The notes beneath the pieces are model-generated. The model made no database searches. It was not told the origin of the DNA and worked only from the letters and a program-made list of their open reading frames with translations. A program made the position numbers and the translations under genes. From Pristionchus mayeri (taxonomy: Eukaryota > Nematoda > Chromadorea > Rhabditida > Neodiplogasteridae), in contig BTRK01000006.1 of assembly GCA_036245805.1 (NCBI GenBank), positions 19,252,365 to 19,316,364 of the forward strand: 64,000 nucleotides of DNA, read 5' to 3'. Below are positions 46,152 to 58,793 of the stretch, in pieces. Each line of letters starts with the position of its first letter. Positions within the stretch are counted from its first letter, which is position 1.

Positions 46152-46664
46152 ATGTCTAACAATCCAGTGCCGGAAGTTTCTCTGACTGGCGACGATGTGT
46201 GAGTGCTTACGTTTTGAACGATTCATATTTTCAATTTCGTTTTAAGCTACAAGTGTTCGTCCTGTAGCCTCTGCCTTTCCGAGAATGTCACCCCCCTGTC
46301 TGTCCTGATCCCCTGTGGTCACTCTGCGTGCACCGACTGCGTTAGACAGTCGCTGGTCAGTCGCAGTCACTGGGATAGGAGCTGTTTCACGTGCAGGGGA
46401 ACAGTAACGGAGATGACTCAGCTGCGACTCGTGAAGGGCAATAATGAGTATGCGCTTTTTGCATAGCCAATGATATTTTAATGTCATAAATTCAGATGCG
46501 AGAACTGCACTAAACTATCGGCAGATCCGTCGATCCCTCGTTCGTTCCTCCTCCCTTGTCGTCACATTGGATGCAGAAAATGCATTGATAAGGCGGGGAA
46601 TAAAAATGGGAAGTGCCCAAGCTGCAACGAAAAGGCAGAGAAATCGTACAAACTGTTTGAGTAA
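46152..46664 (+). CDS. RING-RING protein without homeodomain
   Basis: Three exons (46152-46198, 46247-46447 and 46496-46664) give 138 aa. The ATG begins MSNNPVPEVSLTGDDV, which aligns with the linker of the type B genes (NDPVPEVTLDGDD). The first RING has [18 protein letters not shown] and CFTC. The second has CENCTK, LPCRHIGCRKC and CPSCNEKAEKSYKLFE. Donors and phases (2, 2) match the type B genes. All zinc ligands are present, so this may be an active ligase or partner without DNA binding. No homeodomain exon was found within 0.85 kb upstream. Confidence 0.75.
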
Positions 46665-47149
46665 ACAATGCCGTTCTAGCATTATTTAACCCTATCTCCA
46701 CGATGATATGCTAATCGAACTTGTCTAAAGATTCTTCACTTCCGTACAAAACTTGTATTGTAATTACAAATAACTTGACAGTGATTAAATTGAACAGTCG
46801 TCCGATAAAAACTATAACTGGCTTCATTGCATTATGGGGAACAAATAACTGGCAAAAACAGTTTCAGATGTGCACGTGATAGCTGCACATGTAATGTTTA
46901 ACGAAAAACTTATTTTACTATGAATTTGAACGGAATTTCCATTTAATTTCATCTTTTTTATTTTTTTCTCAAATATCATTATTTGGAACAATGTCATCAA
47001 CTAGTTTTAAGAAAGCGGACGGGTAAATGAGAACTGTGTATTTCGAGGAATCTTATTTGAATGACAATCCAATGGAAAATGCAAGTTTTCCGCCCATACA
47101 CGATGTTAAGAAATGTTTTTTTTAATGTGCATCGAACATATCTCTGACT
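46665..47149. other. Intergenic; nothing recognised
   Basis: AT-rich sequence. Confidence 0.3.
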
Positions 47150-48400
47150 ATAACACAGGTATCACGAGCCAGTGGAGGAGTGCGGGAACATTTTGAAAAT
47201 TATCGCCACGGATTTGATGCATATTTCGGTAGTATAACATCCTGGGGTGATGATTTCGAATAATCTAGGTAATTGGTCCAAGAGCCGGATTTTAGGAAAA
47301 TTACGGTTTTGCATCCGGCTATGATGTATCTTTGCTCCCAGGTGAGCTAGAAAGATGGCAGTCAGCTCAAAATGTGCGGAAAATTATTTCCAGAAATTTT
47401 TATGTTATACACACGACGATCGGACAACAATTAAAATTCGTCTGATTAAAAAACCAATTTTGTAGTCAAATTAAAAATATTTTCTATGGGAGGCGGTAGA
47501 GTGCAGCAGATATTTAATGCGAATTATGAAAGAACATGTTTATGTGTACAATATAAAAATATAAAAACCCAAATCGAAGCACCTTGTACTTGGCAATTTT
47601 TAGTCAAACATGCAACTATGAAAAAAAAATCGAAAAATGACTTTTTCGAAACTGATTTTTCTACTATTAACGTTCAAATATTGTTGTTGGTGAAAAGTGT
47701 GAGTAGAAAGTCGTCTATTGGAGCATGGTTCTTCGAGGATAAGCGCGACGTGCCAAGATATTTCAAAAGTGTGCACAATTTTGAATGTACATTTTGAATC
47801 AAAAATGCGAGTAGAAGCAAAAGACGATTTTCTACTCACACTTTTCACCAGCAACAATATTTGAACGTTAAAAAGAGAAAAAATAGAGTTTCGGAAAAGT
47901 CATTTTTTCCACTTTTTCTTCATAGTGACATGTTTGAGTAAAAATTGCCCAGTACAAGGCGCTTAGATTTGAGTTTTTATATTTTTATATTGTACACATA
48001 CACATGTTCTTTCATAATTCGCATTAAAAATCTGCTGCACTCTACCGCTTCCCATAGAAAATATTTTTAATTTGATGACAAAATTGGTTTTTTAATCAGA
48101 CGATTTGTGATTGTTGTTGGATCGTCTTATGTATAACATAAAAGTTTCTGTAAATAATTTTCCGCACATTTTGAGCTGACTGCCATCTCTCTAGTTCATC
48201 TGGGAGCTGATATACCGTGTAGCCAGGTGCAAAGCCGTAGTTTTCCTAAAAGCCGGCTCTGGGACCAATTGCCTAGGTTTTTCGAAATCATCACTCCAGG
48301 GTGTAATACTACCGACATATGGATCAAATCCGAGATGATAATTTTCAAAATGTTCCCGGGAACTCAAAATTTCATCCAGTGACTCATGATACACGTGATA
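47150..48400. mobile_element. Palindromic element of about 1.25 kb
   Basis: Ends TAACACAGGTATCACGAGCC and near-inverse TGACTCATGATACACGTG, arms of about 500 bp, centre near 47790. Family shared with 41369-43263. Confidence 0.75.
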
Positions 48401-48451
48401 ATTATACGAATCGTATGGCTTTAAAGTTCGTAATATAACGATACGAAAGTT

Positions 48452-51400
48452 TTACGAAGAATCGCAGCCATCGTAGACTCCTTTGCACCAAGGAGGCATC
48501 TTCTCTTCGACATACTCAACATCCCACCCTCCTCCCTCTTCCTCATAATCGTTCTCATTGCCTGTAATTTACAGACTTCATTAAGGAAATGCTTAATACT
48601 TACTATTATGGAATAATACTAGTGGATTTTATTTTTTCTCCGATTAAGTCCTATCCAATTGGATTTTTTTTAAATGACACAAATGATTAGTGATTTTCCA
48701 GATACTTTACGGTATAGTTACCTCCATATCCATAGCGATATCTTCCTCTATCCATATCGGGGCGTGGCGGAATACGCTCCATTCTTTTTCCCAATGCAGA
48801 GGGCACATGGATGAACGCTTGCGCCAAACTGAACAATGATAGTTGATACGACATATGCGATCCGATTAACAGTTACCAATGTGTATTTTTCTGCAGAGAT
48901 CGATGTTCTTCGATGATACAGAGGTGAACGAGTGAAAGGGGTAATATCCGAGATTTAATTATTACCTTTCGTTGACCAGTGCTTTCGTGTCAGCACTCAG
49001 TTTCTCGTACTCTGGAGTGATCATCAATTCGTTCTGAAATAGGCGAGGATCGCGCCAACGATAGAGGAGAGTCTGCACATTGACCGATATTTCAAAATAA
49101 ATTGTATAACAAAATCGTTCCCAAGAAAATCCATCAACAGCTCTTATCCAAAACCAATAGATTACTTACTGATCGAACAAGCTTGAGATCATAAAAGTCA
49201 GCTGCGATTCTGAAGATTCTTGCTCGGCTCAATTCATTCCTCTCAAAGTCGATGAGGAACAGCTCTATACGGCGAGTGAGCTGCAATAAGAATGATTTGC
49301 AAATTGTGCCTTTCGTCTCTATTAGGAAAACATTTTATAATTTTTCGTACCTCAGGCATCTCAAATCTGCTTGCCAACTTGAGAAGTTGGCGAAAGTTGC
49401 TGGATGTGATGGGCTTGTCTGAAGGAGAGATCACGAGCAACAATTCCTCGAAATCCTCCACAGTAATGTCCTCGTCCTGATATAGTATGTACCCAATGGC
49501 TATGCACCATTCATTCCAGATTCAATTTCCCTTATTATACATTATAATGTATGTTTATTTCCGAATGTGAGCATCACATTTACACTTGCTAACTTTATTG
49601 AGGAAGATGTTGAGGAGTAAACAAATAACTTTGTACGTGCTTGCGAAAATAAATGAGCTAGTGAGATGGTGCATGATATTTTATAGTATTTTGGGAACAA
49701 TTAATAACCTTGATGGGGTATCGTCCTTCCTTTTTCTCTTTCATATCCGCTCTAAAGTATGCTCTGAAGTAGAGACTCCAGTAGGACAAGTACTCGGCCG
49801 ATACTCGGAACTCCTACAGAGTTGAATATTTGTTTCAGCAAAGAGAGAGATACAGGGGGTGAGGGATACAAAAAAAGGTTTTCTAAGATGCCAAATATCC
49901 TCCTACGTACACAGAGAAGGGGGGCAAAATCAATTCAACACATATAGTAGTAGTTACATTTTGGAATCAATATCGCTAAGACTGATCAGGGCAAAATGTG
50001 CAAATAAACCTTATTCTTCACGACGACAACCACCGCCGATTCGTCGCAGAACTCTCCGATCTTCATGGCAGTTATTCTCTGAACTGCGACCGCAATGTAA
50101 ACATAGTAAACATTCTCCTGAAATATTTTTTGGATTAATAAAACTTCGAAATATTTCCCACGGTTTTTCCACAATGATTTTGGTTCAAGGTCTCGGAAGA
50201 AGAAAATACTGAATTAGAAATAGAAATATTAGCGGTGCAAAAATGATAAAAAAAAAGATAGTGTTTTAAAGTTGTCCTCGCACATTCGGTGACCGCTTCG
50301 GAAGGACCCTTCTGATTCCAACGATCTCCTCGTCTGTATCTTCCTTCAGCACAAACCGCTCCGTCTTAGCTTCCCATATAGTCGCGAAACGAGGAACCTG
50401 CTTATGTGATGGTAAATATCATACACTGCAGTTTCAACGGTATGCCGTAATAGCTGAGACGCACTGAAACTCTCAACTGTTTCAAAGCTCTTATGAGCTT
50501 CTAAGCCAATATTTATGATAATCCTTTGTACCCAACATTTTCCACCACCTATTCTCACGTTTGATAATTTGAAAACACGTATGATAGTTGCTCCTCTTTA
50601 GTCTTCTTGTAACTAGGAGGGGGTAATGCAAGACATAACATACAAGAGCAAAGGGATCGAATCCGCCCGATCTCCCCTCCCTCTGTTTCTCCTTCACTTC
50701 CACTGTTGCTAGCACAAACTTCTGCACGTCGTAGTCTTCGTTCTTCGCGTAGAGGATGCAACTGCTTTCTTCATTGGATAAGATTGCAAATCATAGTTTT
50801 TATCGCTTTTCCTTGTTTCGCTCTCCGAAGGCCATTGACGTTAAATTTCGTTTGGGAAATCAGTTAGCAAAGAAAATTTCCTTTCAAGTCGCTTGTTATA
50901 TGATGATATGTGAGAACGATAAAAATATATAAGTTTTACGGACTATATCAACATGTATACTTACCGAGCGAGGATCTTCGGCATAGGGCGTTCATTGACT
51001 TCCTGTGACTTGCGCTGTATTCCCACTCTGAATTCGACCCCGTCTACCTTAAAATATGTACTGAGAACCGTTGTTACAGATTTTTTATTGAATGCTATAT
51101 TTAATTGGATTTTTGTTGTCGTTTAAAATTTTCTATACGGAGAATGAAAAATACATTTAAAAATATCAATTGCTTGGTTTGTTCAGAGCAGAGCATGTCG
51201 ACCCATTTAGAAACGAATTGGCTTGCACTTAAAATAGAACCAAACCTTGTAAGAATCCGAACTGAAATCCATTACATTCTCGGTAATTTCCATTTTGAAT
51301 TCATGCGAGTGGAGTGAGTTCGATTTTGAATTCCGCACGGAAAAACTCTGAAATGTATCATGATGCTTCACGTAATATCTCTTCCTTTTCTTTCTTATTT

Positions 51401-51510
51401 TTATTTGCATTTGTGATGACTTTACCTTCTTGAGTCGACTGTTTTCCGACTTGAATTGCTCATTTTCGATCTCGAGCTGACGTATCTTGCAGAGTAGCGG
51501 TTGAATCACT
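48452..51510 (-). CDS. BTB/POZ protein, array copy 1
   Basis: Twelve exon blocks fit in phase: 51426-51510, 51246-51347, 50965-51047, 50644-50761, 50284-50397, 50010-50117, 49709-49813, 49351-49476, 49170-49280, 48966-49072, 48722-48828 and 48452-48561. Order of parts: coiled coil (IRQLEIENEQFKSENSRLKK); a beta-rich N-terminal region starting VDGVEFRVGI, possibly MATH-like; BTB/POZ core (EFRVSAEYLSYWSLYFRAYF, VEDFEELLLVISPSDKPITS, LLKLASRFEMPEV); a conserved extension (RRIELFLIDFERNELSRA, YRWRDPRLFQNEL); an RGRYRYGYG stretch and an acidic tail. The only ATG near the 5' end (ATGAGTGATTC) is out of frame with the coiled coil, so the start is mutated or lies elsewhere. BTB proteins commonly dimerise and recruit Cullin-3. 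Confidence 0.65.
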
Positions 51511-51519
51511 CATTCACTA

Positions 51520-52177
51520 AAACAAGTATGAACCATGAAAATATATTTGGAAACTGTTGTCGATTTGAGGCAAAAAAAGGAGAAAGTCGAATATATCACG
51601 ATAGACAGATTAAGATGAATCATGTCAATTTCCGGCAAATAAATCAAAACGATGCCGCGTAGCTATCTATTTGCTACACCTGATTTCGCAATATTCGAGG
51701 GAGAGGCACCTATCGATTCGTAACGCTCCATCGTTTGGCCAACCCTAGTATGAACTAATAGAAAGGCTCTGATTTGGTTTGAAGGAAAGAAGTAGAGGTT
51801 GAAGAGGGTAAGAGATAATGGCCATCTGAGTGACACTATCCTACTGATAGAGCCGTCTCAGAGAGGACGATTCGAAGCCATCGTGAGTTCTAAAGAAAAA
51901 CGTTGTGACTGTGAGTCATGCGTGTGCAAGTAAGTTGGGTTCTCAACAAAAAAATTTAACGCATTTGTGTGTTAGTGATTCAATTTGTGAACAGTCTTGG
52001 TATTTCTCAGCGCACTCAAATGTTTTTGCATTTGTTCACTTTTCAAAGAATAAATGTTCGCATACTGTGGCACATGATGGATCACTCAAAGGGTAGATGG
52101 TAATGAACCTGCCCAAAGCTCTCCATGGTAAGCGATAGACGAGGAAATAGAGACGAGTCGACCACTTCTCGTATAGA
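51520..52177. other. Spacer upstream of BTB copy 1
   Basis: No exon with matching splice sites was recognised. Confidence 0.3.
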
Positions 52178-52952
52178 TAGACTCCCCAAGCTCCGCCCAC
52201 TTTCCTCTGACTCATTTCCCCTCGAAAGCGAGATTTAGGAATCACAAGCTTCATTCTCAACCAAATCACTCGCTCAAAAAATGATTCGGAAGCTCTTTCC
52301 ATTATCTTTCGATATAGCCCTGTCCCGCTGGTAAAAGTGTTCTCTGAATAGGTCAGCATACGATAATTAAGTTGCGAAAACGCTGGAAAATGCTGGTTTG
52401 GCGCTTTCAGCGAACATAGACATACGGGACAAGGCTTGCCTGATAGCCTATCGGTATTCTAGGACCTCTATCAAGAAAAATCGATAAAATATTGTTTCGT
52501 TGATTTGTGATTCAAAAGAAACCAGTCCGCGATACACTGATTAGGCGGAGAGAGCGGAGTGCATTCTCTCTCTCCCCTCCTCCCTCTTTTGCACCAGTTT
52601 CTACCCCGGCGCGTGTAGAGAGCGCCTGGGCCTGCAAAAGAGCGCGCTTGCATCCCTTCCTCGTCTTACCTATTGGGGGTGAGGCGCATCCGGGAAAGGG
52701 CGAAGCCCTGCCCAAATTTTTGGCGATTTGACTGGCGAGGCAGCGGAATTGGCTCCGCCCCTTTCTTCCTCTTCTCGCTTTTCTGCCGCTTTCCGTTGAC
52801 ACCTTTTCATGTACTTTATGACCTCTAGGTCGATTCAGAGATGAGATATCGACAAACGGCCAAAAGTATGATCTTATTTGGATCCCAGCGGGCATTTTGA
52901 GCATAGTTAGGGCGGCATAGGTTCATTTCGGCTATACCCCTTGTGGTCCCTA
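52178..52952. mobile_element. hAT-like element, 8-bp TSD
   Basis: Perfect 8-bp flanking repeats CGTATAGA (52170-52177 and 52953-52960). Diverged ends TAGACTCCCCAAG and CTTGTGGTCCCTA. The interior shares GCGCGTGTAGAGAGCG and GAGATATCGACAAACGG with the 38118-38847 element. No transposase. Confidence 0.75.
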
Positions 52953-53228
52953 CGTATAGAGGAAACACGGTGAGAGTGGAAGGGAATGTGATATAATTTT
53001 GTGGAGAGGGCAAATCAAAATTTAAGAGATCAACAAGGTCTATTGGAAAATAGATCATAGTGCCATTATCGGGTATAATAATTGTTCAGACAGAAAATTA
53101 TAATAGTTATATTTATCCGATTATAAAGCTATAGAAAATGGGAAGCTTCGGTGAACAATTTATGAAGAACTGAAAATTTGCATAGCAGAAAACAATACGG
53201 CACTGTTTCAAATATATCATTAACTTGT

Positions 53229-55887
53229 TCAATAGTCTCCATTCTGCCTCCACTCTTCCTCATCATCATCGTCTTCAACTTCATATTCTGCGTAAGCCGC
53301 CTCGCGTTGGGCCTCGTACCTGATAAAGAAGCCATCAGTTACTTTTGGGGATTCTTAAAAACTCACGCCAATGATACAAGAATGGAAGTCAAATAGCAAA
53401 GATCAATCTCACCAGTCATCGTCGTGCCCATCGTATCCTGCAGGGTAATCGTCGCCATCTGCAATGATTCCCATTTCGAAATGCTTCAAACGATATGAGT
53501 TATCAGCGTTCGAAGATCAGAAACCGAAAAAATGAAGTCGTATCAGTGGGACCGTCGACTAGGACGCCAAATTCTGTCGACATTTGTTTACGTTTGAATT
53601 ATGTACATACATCGCTTGAACGATCGCTGATATTTCGGAAATCATACTAAGAATTTATGATCACCTGGCCGTTCTCCATAGCCTAACCCTGGAGGCGGTC
53701 TTTCCCCGAATCCCCCCCGATAGCCTCTTCGTCCTCCACCGAATCCTCCTCGGTCTCGCTGCGTAGTATTTCTTCGTTTGCCCGTCCCGAGTACTGATGG
53801 CTCAGCGATGCATCCACTGGCGAGTCTGTAAGAGAACGCTGATATGGAAACTCAAACTCCTCTTTTTATAGACTTTCTATCATGACGGCGCGAGAATGTC
53901 CAGTTTAGAATTCCAGATATCTTTATTTTACCTCTCATTGACGAGTGCCTTCGTCTCCGCACTCAGCTTCGCGTATTCTCCAGTGGTGAGCAGCTCGTTC
54001 TGCAGCTTCCTGGGATCGCGCCAACGATGGAGAAGAGACTGCAAACAACACTACAATTGTCTGAAAATTACGTTTTCTATCTTTGAAAATTTGCATAGTA
54101 AACCACTGACCGACTGCACTAACTGCAGATTGAAAAGGTCGGAAGCGACTCTGAATGCAGTTGCTCTACTGAGATCATTCCTCTCGAAGTCGATGAGAAA
54201 CAGCTCGACGCGACGAGTCAACTGGAAAGACGAGTCAAGAAGAATTTTTGTAAAGGATGAATCGTTCAGCAGCATTATGCGCCCTACACATTCGTGGCGA
54301 AGATTAGCACCCGTAAGTTTTGTACGTGCATACCTCCGGCATTTCGAATCTGTTGGCCATTTCGAGGAGTTTCATATAATTGTGAGAAGTGATTGGCTTG
54401 TCAGTGGGATTGATGACATTCAACAGTTCTTGGAAATCATCAGGAGATATGTTTTCGTCCTGCATATAATTTAGATCTCAACCGAGCCGATTATGAGTGT
54501 TCGAGATGCGATACCACGTTCTCTTCATTCTATTCACTCACTCCCCACCCACATTCAGTCGGATGAGAGAATACGATTACCCGAATTTCCAACCCAATTC
54601 GTTATACAGAAATTGGACCATGTGGTGTTTTGTTTATTGCACACTTTTATTCGAAATTGGCACACAATAGGCAGTCTGCAGATCACCTTGATCGGGTACC
54701 TCCCCTCCTTCTTCTCCTTCATATCGACTTGGAAGTATACGCGGAAGTATCTACTCCACATTGACAGATACGGGGCCGAAACTCGGAATTCCTGGGAAAG
54801 CGGCTGTCAAAAGTGTGTGTAAAGTATATTAACCCTATCCTTGACGACCACGACCGTCGCTGATTCGCCATCGATATATGCCGGGTCGATTCTTTGGATT
54901 GCGACAGAGATTTGCACTCGATGGATACCCTGAAATACCCAGTTACAATCAATGAAGCCACATCCAACCATTTTCAAACGTCTGTGGGACCACCATAACA
55001 AAGATACCTATATTTCCGCAGTGCAATGCTTCGTGCACTCAACCCAAGGAGGGAAATCATCACTTACATACGCATCCTTCATGGGGAAAATCCTTCTGCA
55101 TCCGACTGCCTCACTTTGTCCACAGAGGACGAATCGTTCCATTCTGGTTGGGCCCGTAGTGGTGAAGACAGGGCGATGAGCTTCAAGGCCCCCAAACCCG
55201 GGTCCTTCGAATCCCTGAGAAGAGAAAATAATCTAGCGTGTAAGAATATCGCGGTAACGACTCACACTCTCGACTCACCCCCTTTTCCATCACTTCAATC
55301 GTGGTCAGCACAAATTTATCGACATCTGCTGTCAGGTTCTTCACAGAAAGGCAATAGCTGAAAGCATCTACATATTTATCGTAGAATTCTACCATTGGAT
55401 GAAATGAACTCACCAAACCATATTGGTATACTCTCTTCTATGCCCGTTCTTGGGTTGCACCATTCGCAGGTTGAACTCAACCCCGTCCACCTAAAAATAA
55501 TAACAAATTTTTCAAAATGCCACCTTCGCATTCCTCTCAGCATCAAGCCCAAACCGATTGAAACGAACTGACAGTGTGGGTCTCAGGTCCCCGATTTGAG
55601 CCCCTTCGCGATGCTCCCATTTGAAATTCGATTGTCTGAATTGCCGTCGGAGTACCAGCAGGCATGCTCGAACCCTGTATGAATCATTATGATGAATTGT
55701 CAAATGTTGATGTTTTTTTCAATTTCCAAATCGATTTTCAAAGCAGAGAAGCGTTGACAATCCAAACCTTTTTCAGTGCTGAGTTTTCCTTCTTCAGCTC
55801 TCTAATTACTGATTTAGCCTTGGCATTCTCAAGTTCTAGTTTTCTGAGACGTTCGAGCAGCGCCTCCTTCGAGTCCATTGAGTGCAT
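53229..55887 (-). CDS. BTB/POZ protein, array copy 2
   Basis: Thirteen exons: 55768-55887, 55573-55675, 55414-55490, 55279-55357, 55068-55214, 54834-54929, 54687-54791, 54334-54459, 54111-54221, 53932-54038, 53665-53825, 53413-53458 and 53229-53319. The coiled coil reads KEALLERLRKLELENAKAKS. The BTB core has EFRVSAPYLSMWSRYF, DDFQELLNVINPTDKPIT and LLEMANRFEMPEV. An extension follows (RRVELFLIDFERNDLSRA, LLHRWRDPRKLQ). The tail is Gly/Arg-rich (RGGFGGGRRGYRGGFG), then acidic (EVEDDDDEEEW). Exon 2 is 103 bp, whereas the copy-3 homologue has a multiple of three, and it carries one extra A in an AAAA run (about 55617-55620). Removing that base restores a continuous frame of 455 aa, so this is a sequencing error or a very young disablement. 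Confidence 0.7.
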
Positions 55888-57429
55888 CTGTGGAAGCTGA
55901 ACAATGTTAAAAACGATATTAATTCATCCGATATATTAATTTACTGTCCAGAACAGATTATTGATAAGGCAAAACATACTTTGGTCATAATTCTTTATCA
56001 GTACAAAATCTACTTCGTGAGCATAAAAAAAAATAATATTTCGAAAAATAATGACATAATTTGTCTCTAAACAATCGCAATTTGTCTCTAAAAATTGTTA
56101 TCCAATAACAAGTTATCATAATAAGCTCCTCATACTCGGTCTCGTAACTGATCATACTCATAAAAAATTACCAGTTATCATCATCAACCTCGTTTTCCGC
56201 CACGATGACTGCAATGGATCGTTATTATTAAAATAATAGAATAATAATTTTAATCTGAATTATATAGCTGTATTTAGTGCACTCTTCAGACACATCAAGC
56301 AACAAAGTAATGCACAGTTGCGATGCTTTCGCGTTCTAAATAGACTGGGAATGTAGAACAATAATGCTACTAACATTGGACTTCTCGTCCACCTTCAGTC
56401 TCATTTCGCGCATTCTTCACGAATACGGACGGCTGATCGATGCAGGCCTTCGCAAATCTAGAATCATTTAGTTGTAAGTAGAGTGCGGAGATGAAGAGGA
56501 AGAGGAAGAGTTGGCCGCTCTTTTGAGCGGTCGAACGACGAATGATGAAGAGAGGGATGAAAGGGCGAGCTCTTCAAGAAGAGCGAGAGGCTCTTCTTGA
56601 AAAGCAGAACTGTTTCAGCAAGATTTAGGACAGAAAATGCACTTCTCGATGCGTTTCTTTATCCCATTTGCATCTACTAGCCACCCTTCGAATCCCTCAG
56701 CTAGATTGCCCTGTCTCCTTCCCAATTTGCATGGGCTCGTATTAGTCCAGATTGGACTCGAGTTGACGATCATTTATCTTTTGCTGTGCTGTTACACGTG
56801 TCTTGTTGCTGTGCCCTTCTATTTCCTTCCCTGCAGTCTCAAACCAGCCCAGGAACCTCGTCCCCACCACCAATCGAGTATGGATCTGCTTTTCCGATGG
56901 AGAAATCACGAGAAGGAGTTCTTCAAAGTCCTTAGGCGAAATATCACCATCCTCAAGGAAATTTGATTATAAATCAGCAAAATTGATCTCTGATTCGTAT
57001 TTTCTTGAGCATTTCAGTTTCTCAGGACGCTTATTTCTATAAAATATTTTAGTTTAAATTCACGGTTATCGTGCATTGGCGTTCCGCTTCAAGATGACGT
57101 TGAAAGTAGCGACTCCAAGCGCAAAGGTAATGCGTTGATACGCGGAACTCCTGGATAACGCATTGTTAATGAAGCACAAACAATCCTTATGCTAACCTTA
57201 TCCTTTACGACAATTATCCTTCCTCCTTCGATGGCCAGACCAGTCTGGTCCATTTTCTGAACAACTACAGCGAGTTGTATGGTGTAGGTGCCCTGAAATG
57301 CTTTAAAATATACGATTGTTAGGTTTTTGCATGTCTTCGGCAACCTTGTCATTTTCCATTTTTCCAGTTCTAAAGCTATATAAAATAGAATTTACTTCTA
57401 AATAATACCACGGACACACTCTTCAAATA

Positions 57430-58327
57430 TTAGGTTGTCTCAAAAGTTTCTGACTATTTTCATTTTCGAACATACTGACCTTCCCCGTGCTTCTGAATCT
57501 ACCAATCAACAAATGGTTTTTAACAGTTGATGTGGCCTTGGGAACCCTTTAAAACGAATGATATTGTGGACCAATTCAATCACTAAGAATAGCACTGTAC
57601 ACAGCTAAATTCGTCATTGGTGTAAATTAATCTCAGTTTTGAATCGATTTTAATTCTTGTGAGAGCTCTGACATCGGCTAAACAAAAACATTGTTTTAAA
57701 GGGTGACGAGTGGGCTTGTTAAATTTCATAATGCCAAAGGATTGGCCTCAAACGCATACTTGATAATGGCTCTCAATCCCAATCCTGCACCAATTAAAAT
57801 TTTCCGAATATACATTAGCTCATATTTTGAAAGTGTGGATCGATCAGCAACCATCATTTGTTGATCACTCAGAAGTGCCCTTCCGTACTAGTGCACGGTT
57901 GCATTATGGAGGATGTTCATACATCTGTTAAGAAATATGATGTTTCGAAATATTTCTGTAGAGAATTGATTGCTGAAAACGGCACTTTTAACCGTTTACC
58001 GCTTCTCAAGCACGCTATATTCCTGTAATTTCATCATTATCTGAACAAGCAAGTCTTATTCTACCACTGATATTGTGGGCTAATTGGGAAGGCCACATAT
58101 ATTCGAGGACCAGTGTTCATTCGAAAATACTAAAAAGTCACGATTTTTGCATGTTTGTACCTAGAAGTGATTTTCTTGGGCGAACTACGAGCAATGTTTC
58201 ATTCAAATCTATTATTGTAGTCTACTACCATGTCCTTAACTACAACCATGACGGAATGGCAAGGAGTCTAAATACACCAAGAGAAACTTCGAAAAATATA
58301 TAGTCAGAAACTTTTGAGACAACCTAA
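57430..58327. mobile_element. Mariner/Tc1-like element, 898 bp
   Basis: TIRs TTAGGTTGTCTCAAAAGTTT and perfect inverse over about 25 bp, flanked by TA. No intact transposase frame; the interior has scattered stops. Confidence 0.75.
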
Positions 58328-58643
58328 TATAATTTTAAATGGACTACTTACATATCGTCTCTCCTGAAACATCGTTCCGCATCCGACTGCTTCACTTCCA
58401 GCCTCTCCACACAACACGAATCGCTCAGTCTTCACATATGTTATTGTTTGATTCATGACCAAGGGATTAAAAGGTGGAGCGCCAATTCCCTGAACACAAT
58501 GGTCAAGGTGATAATGAAATGTGTGATGATTTTATAATAAAAAGCAACGTGAAATATGTATGTATTGCAGTTTTATTGTTTTGTTCAGACTAAAATCCAG
58601 CAGGTTTCAAAAGTTGAAGATCCTATTCAGAAGTAGTGATAGG

Positions 58644-58793
58644 GATCATAGTTGCCCAACACTGGCGGCGAGGTGTTTTCAGACCATGACCCCCTATTCA
58701 TGGTCAAGCACTTCCCGCTCTATTTGAGGGGGAAGTGCTTAACCATGAATAGGGGATCATGGGGGTTGCCGCCGGCGTATGCAACTATGATAC
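58644..58793. mobile_element. Hairpin MITE of about 150 bp
   Basis: Arms ATAGTTGC...GGCGGCGA and CCCCTATTCATGGTCAAGCA fold onto TGCTTAACCATGAATAGGGG and GCCGCCGGCGTATGCAACTAT-like inverse ends. No coding capacity. Confidence 0.65.
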
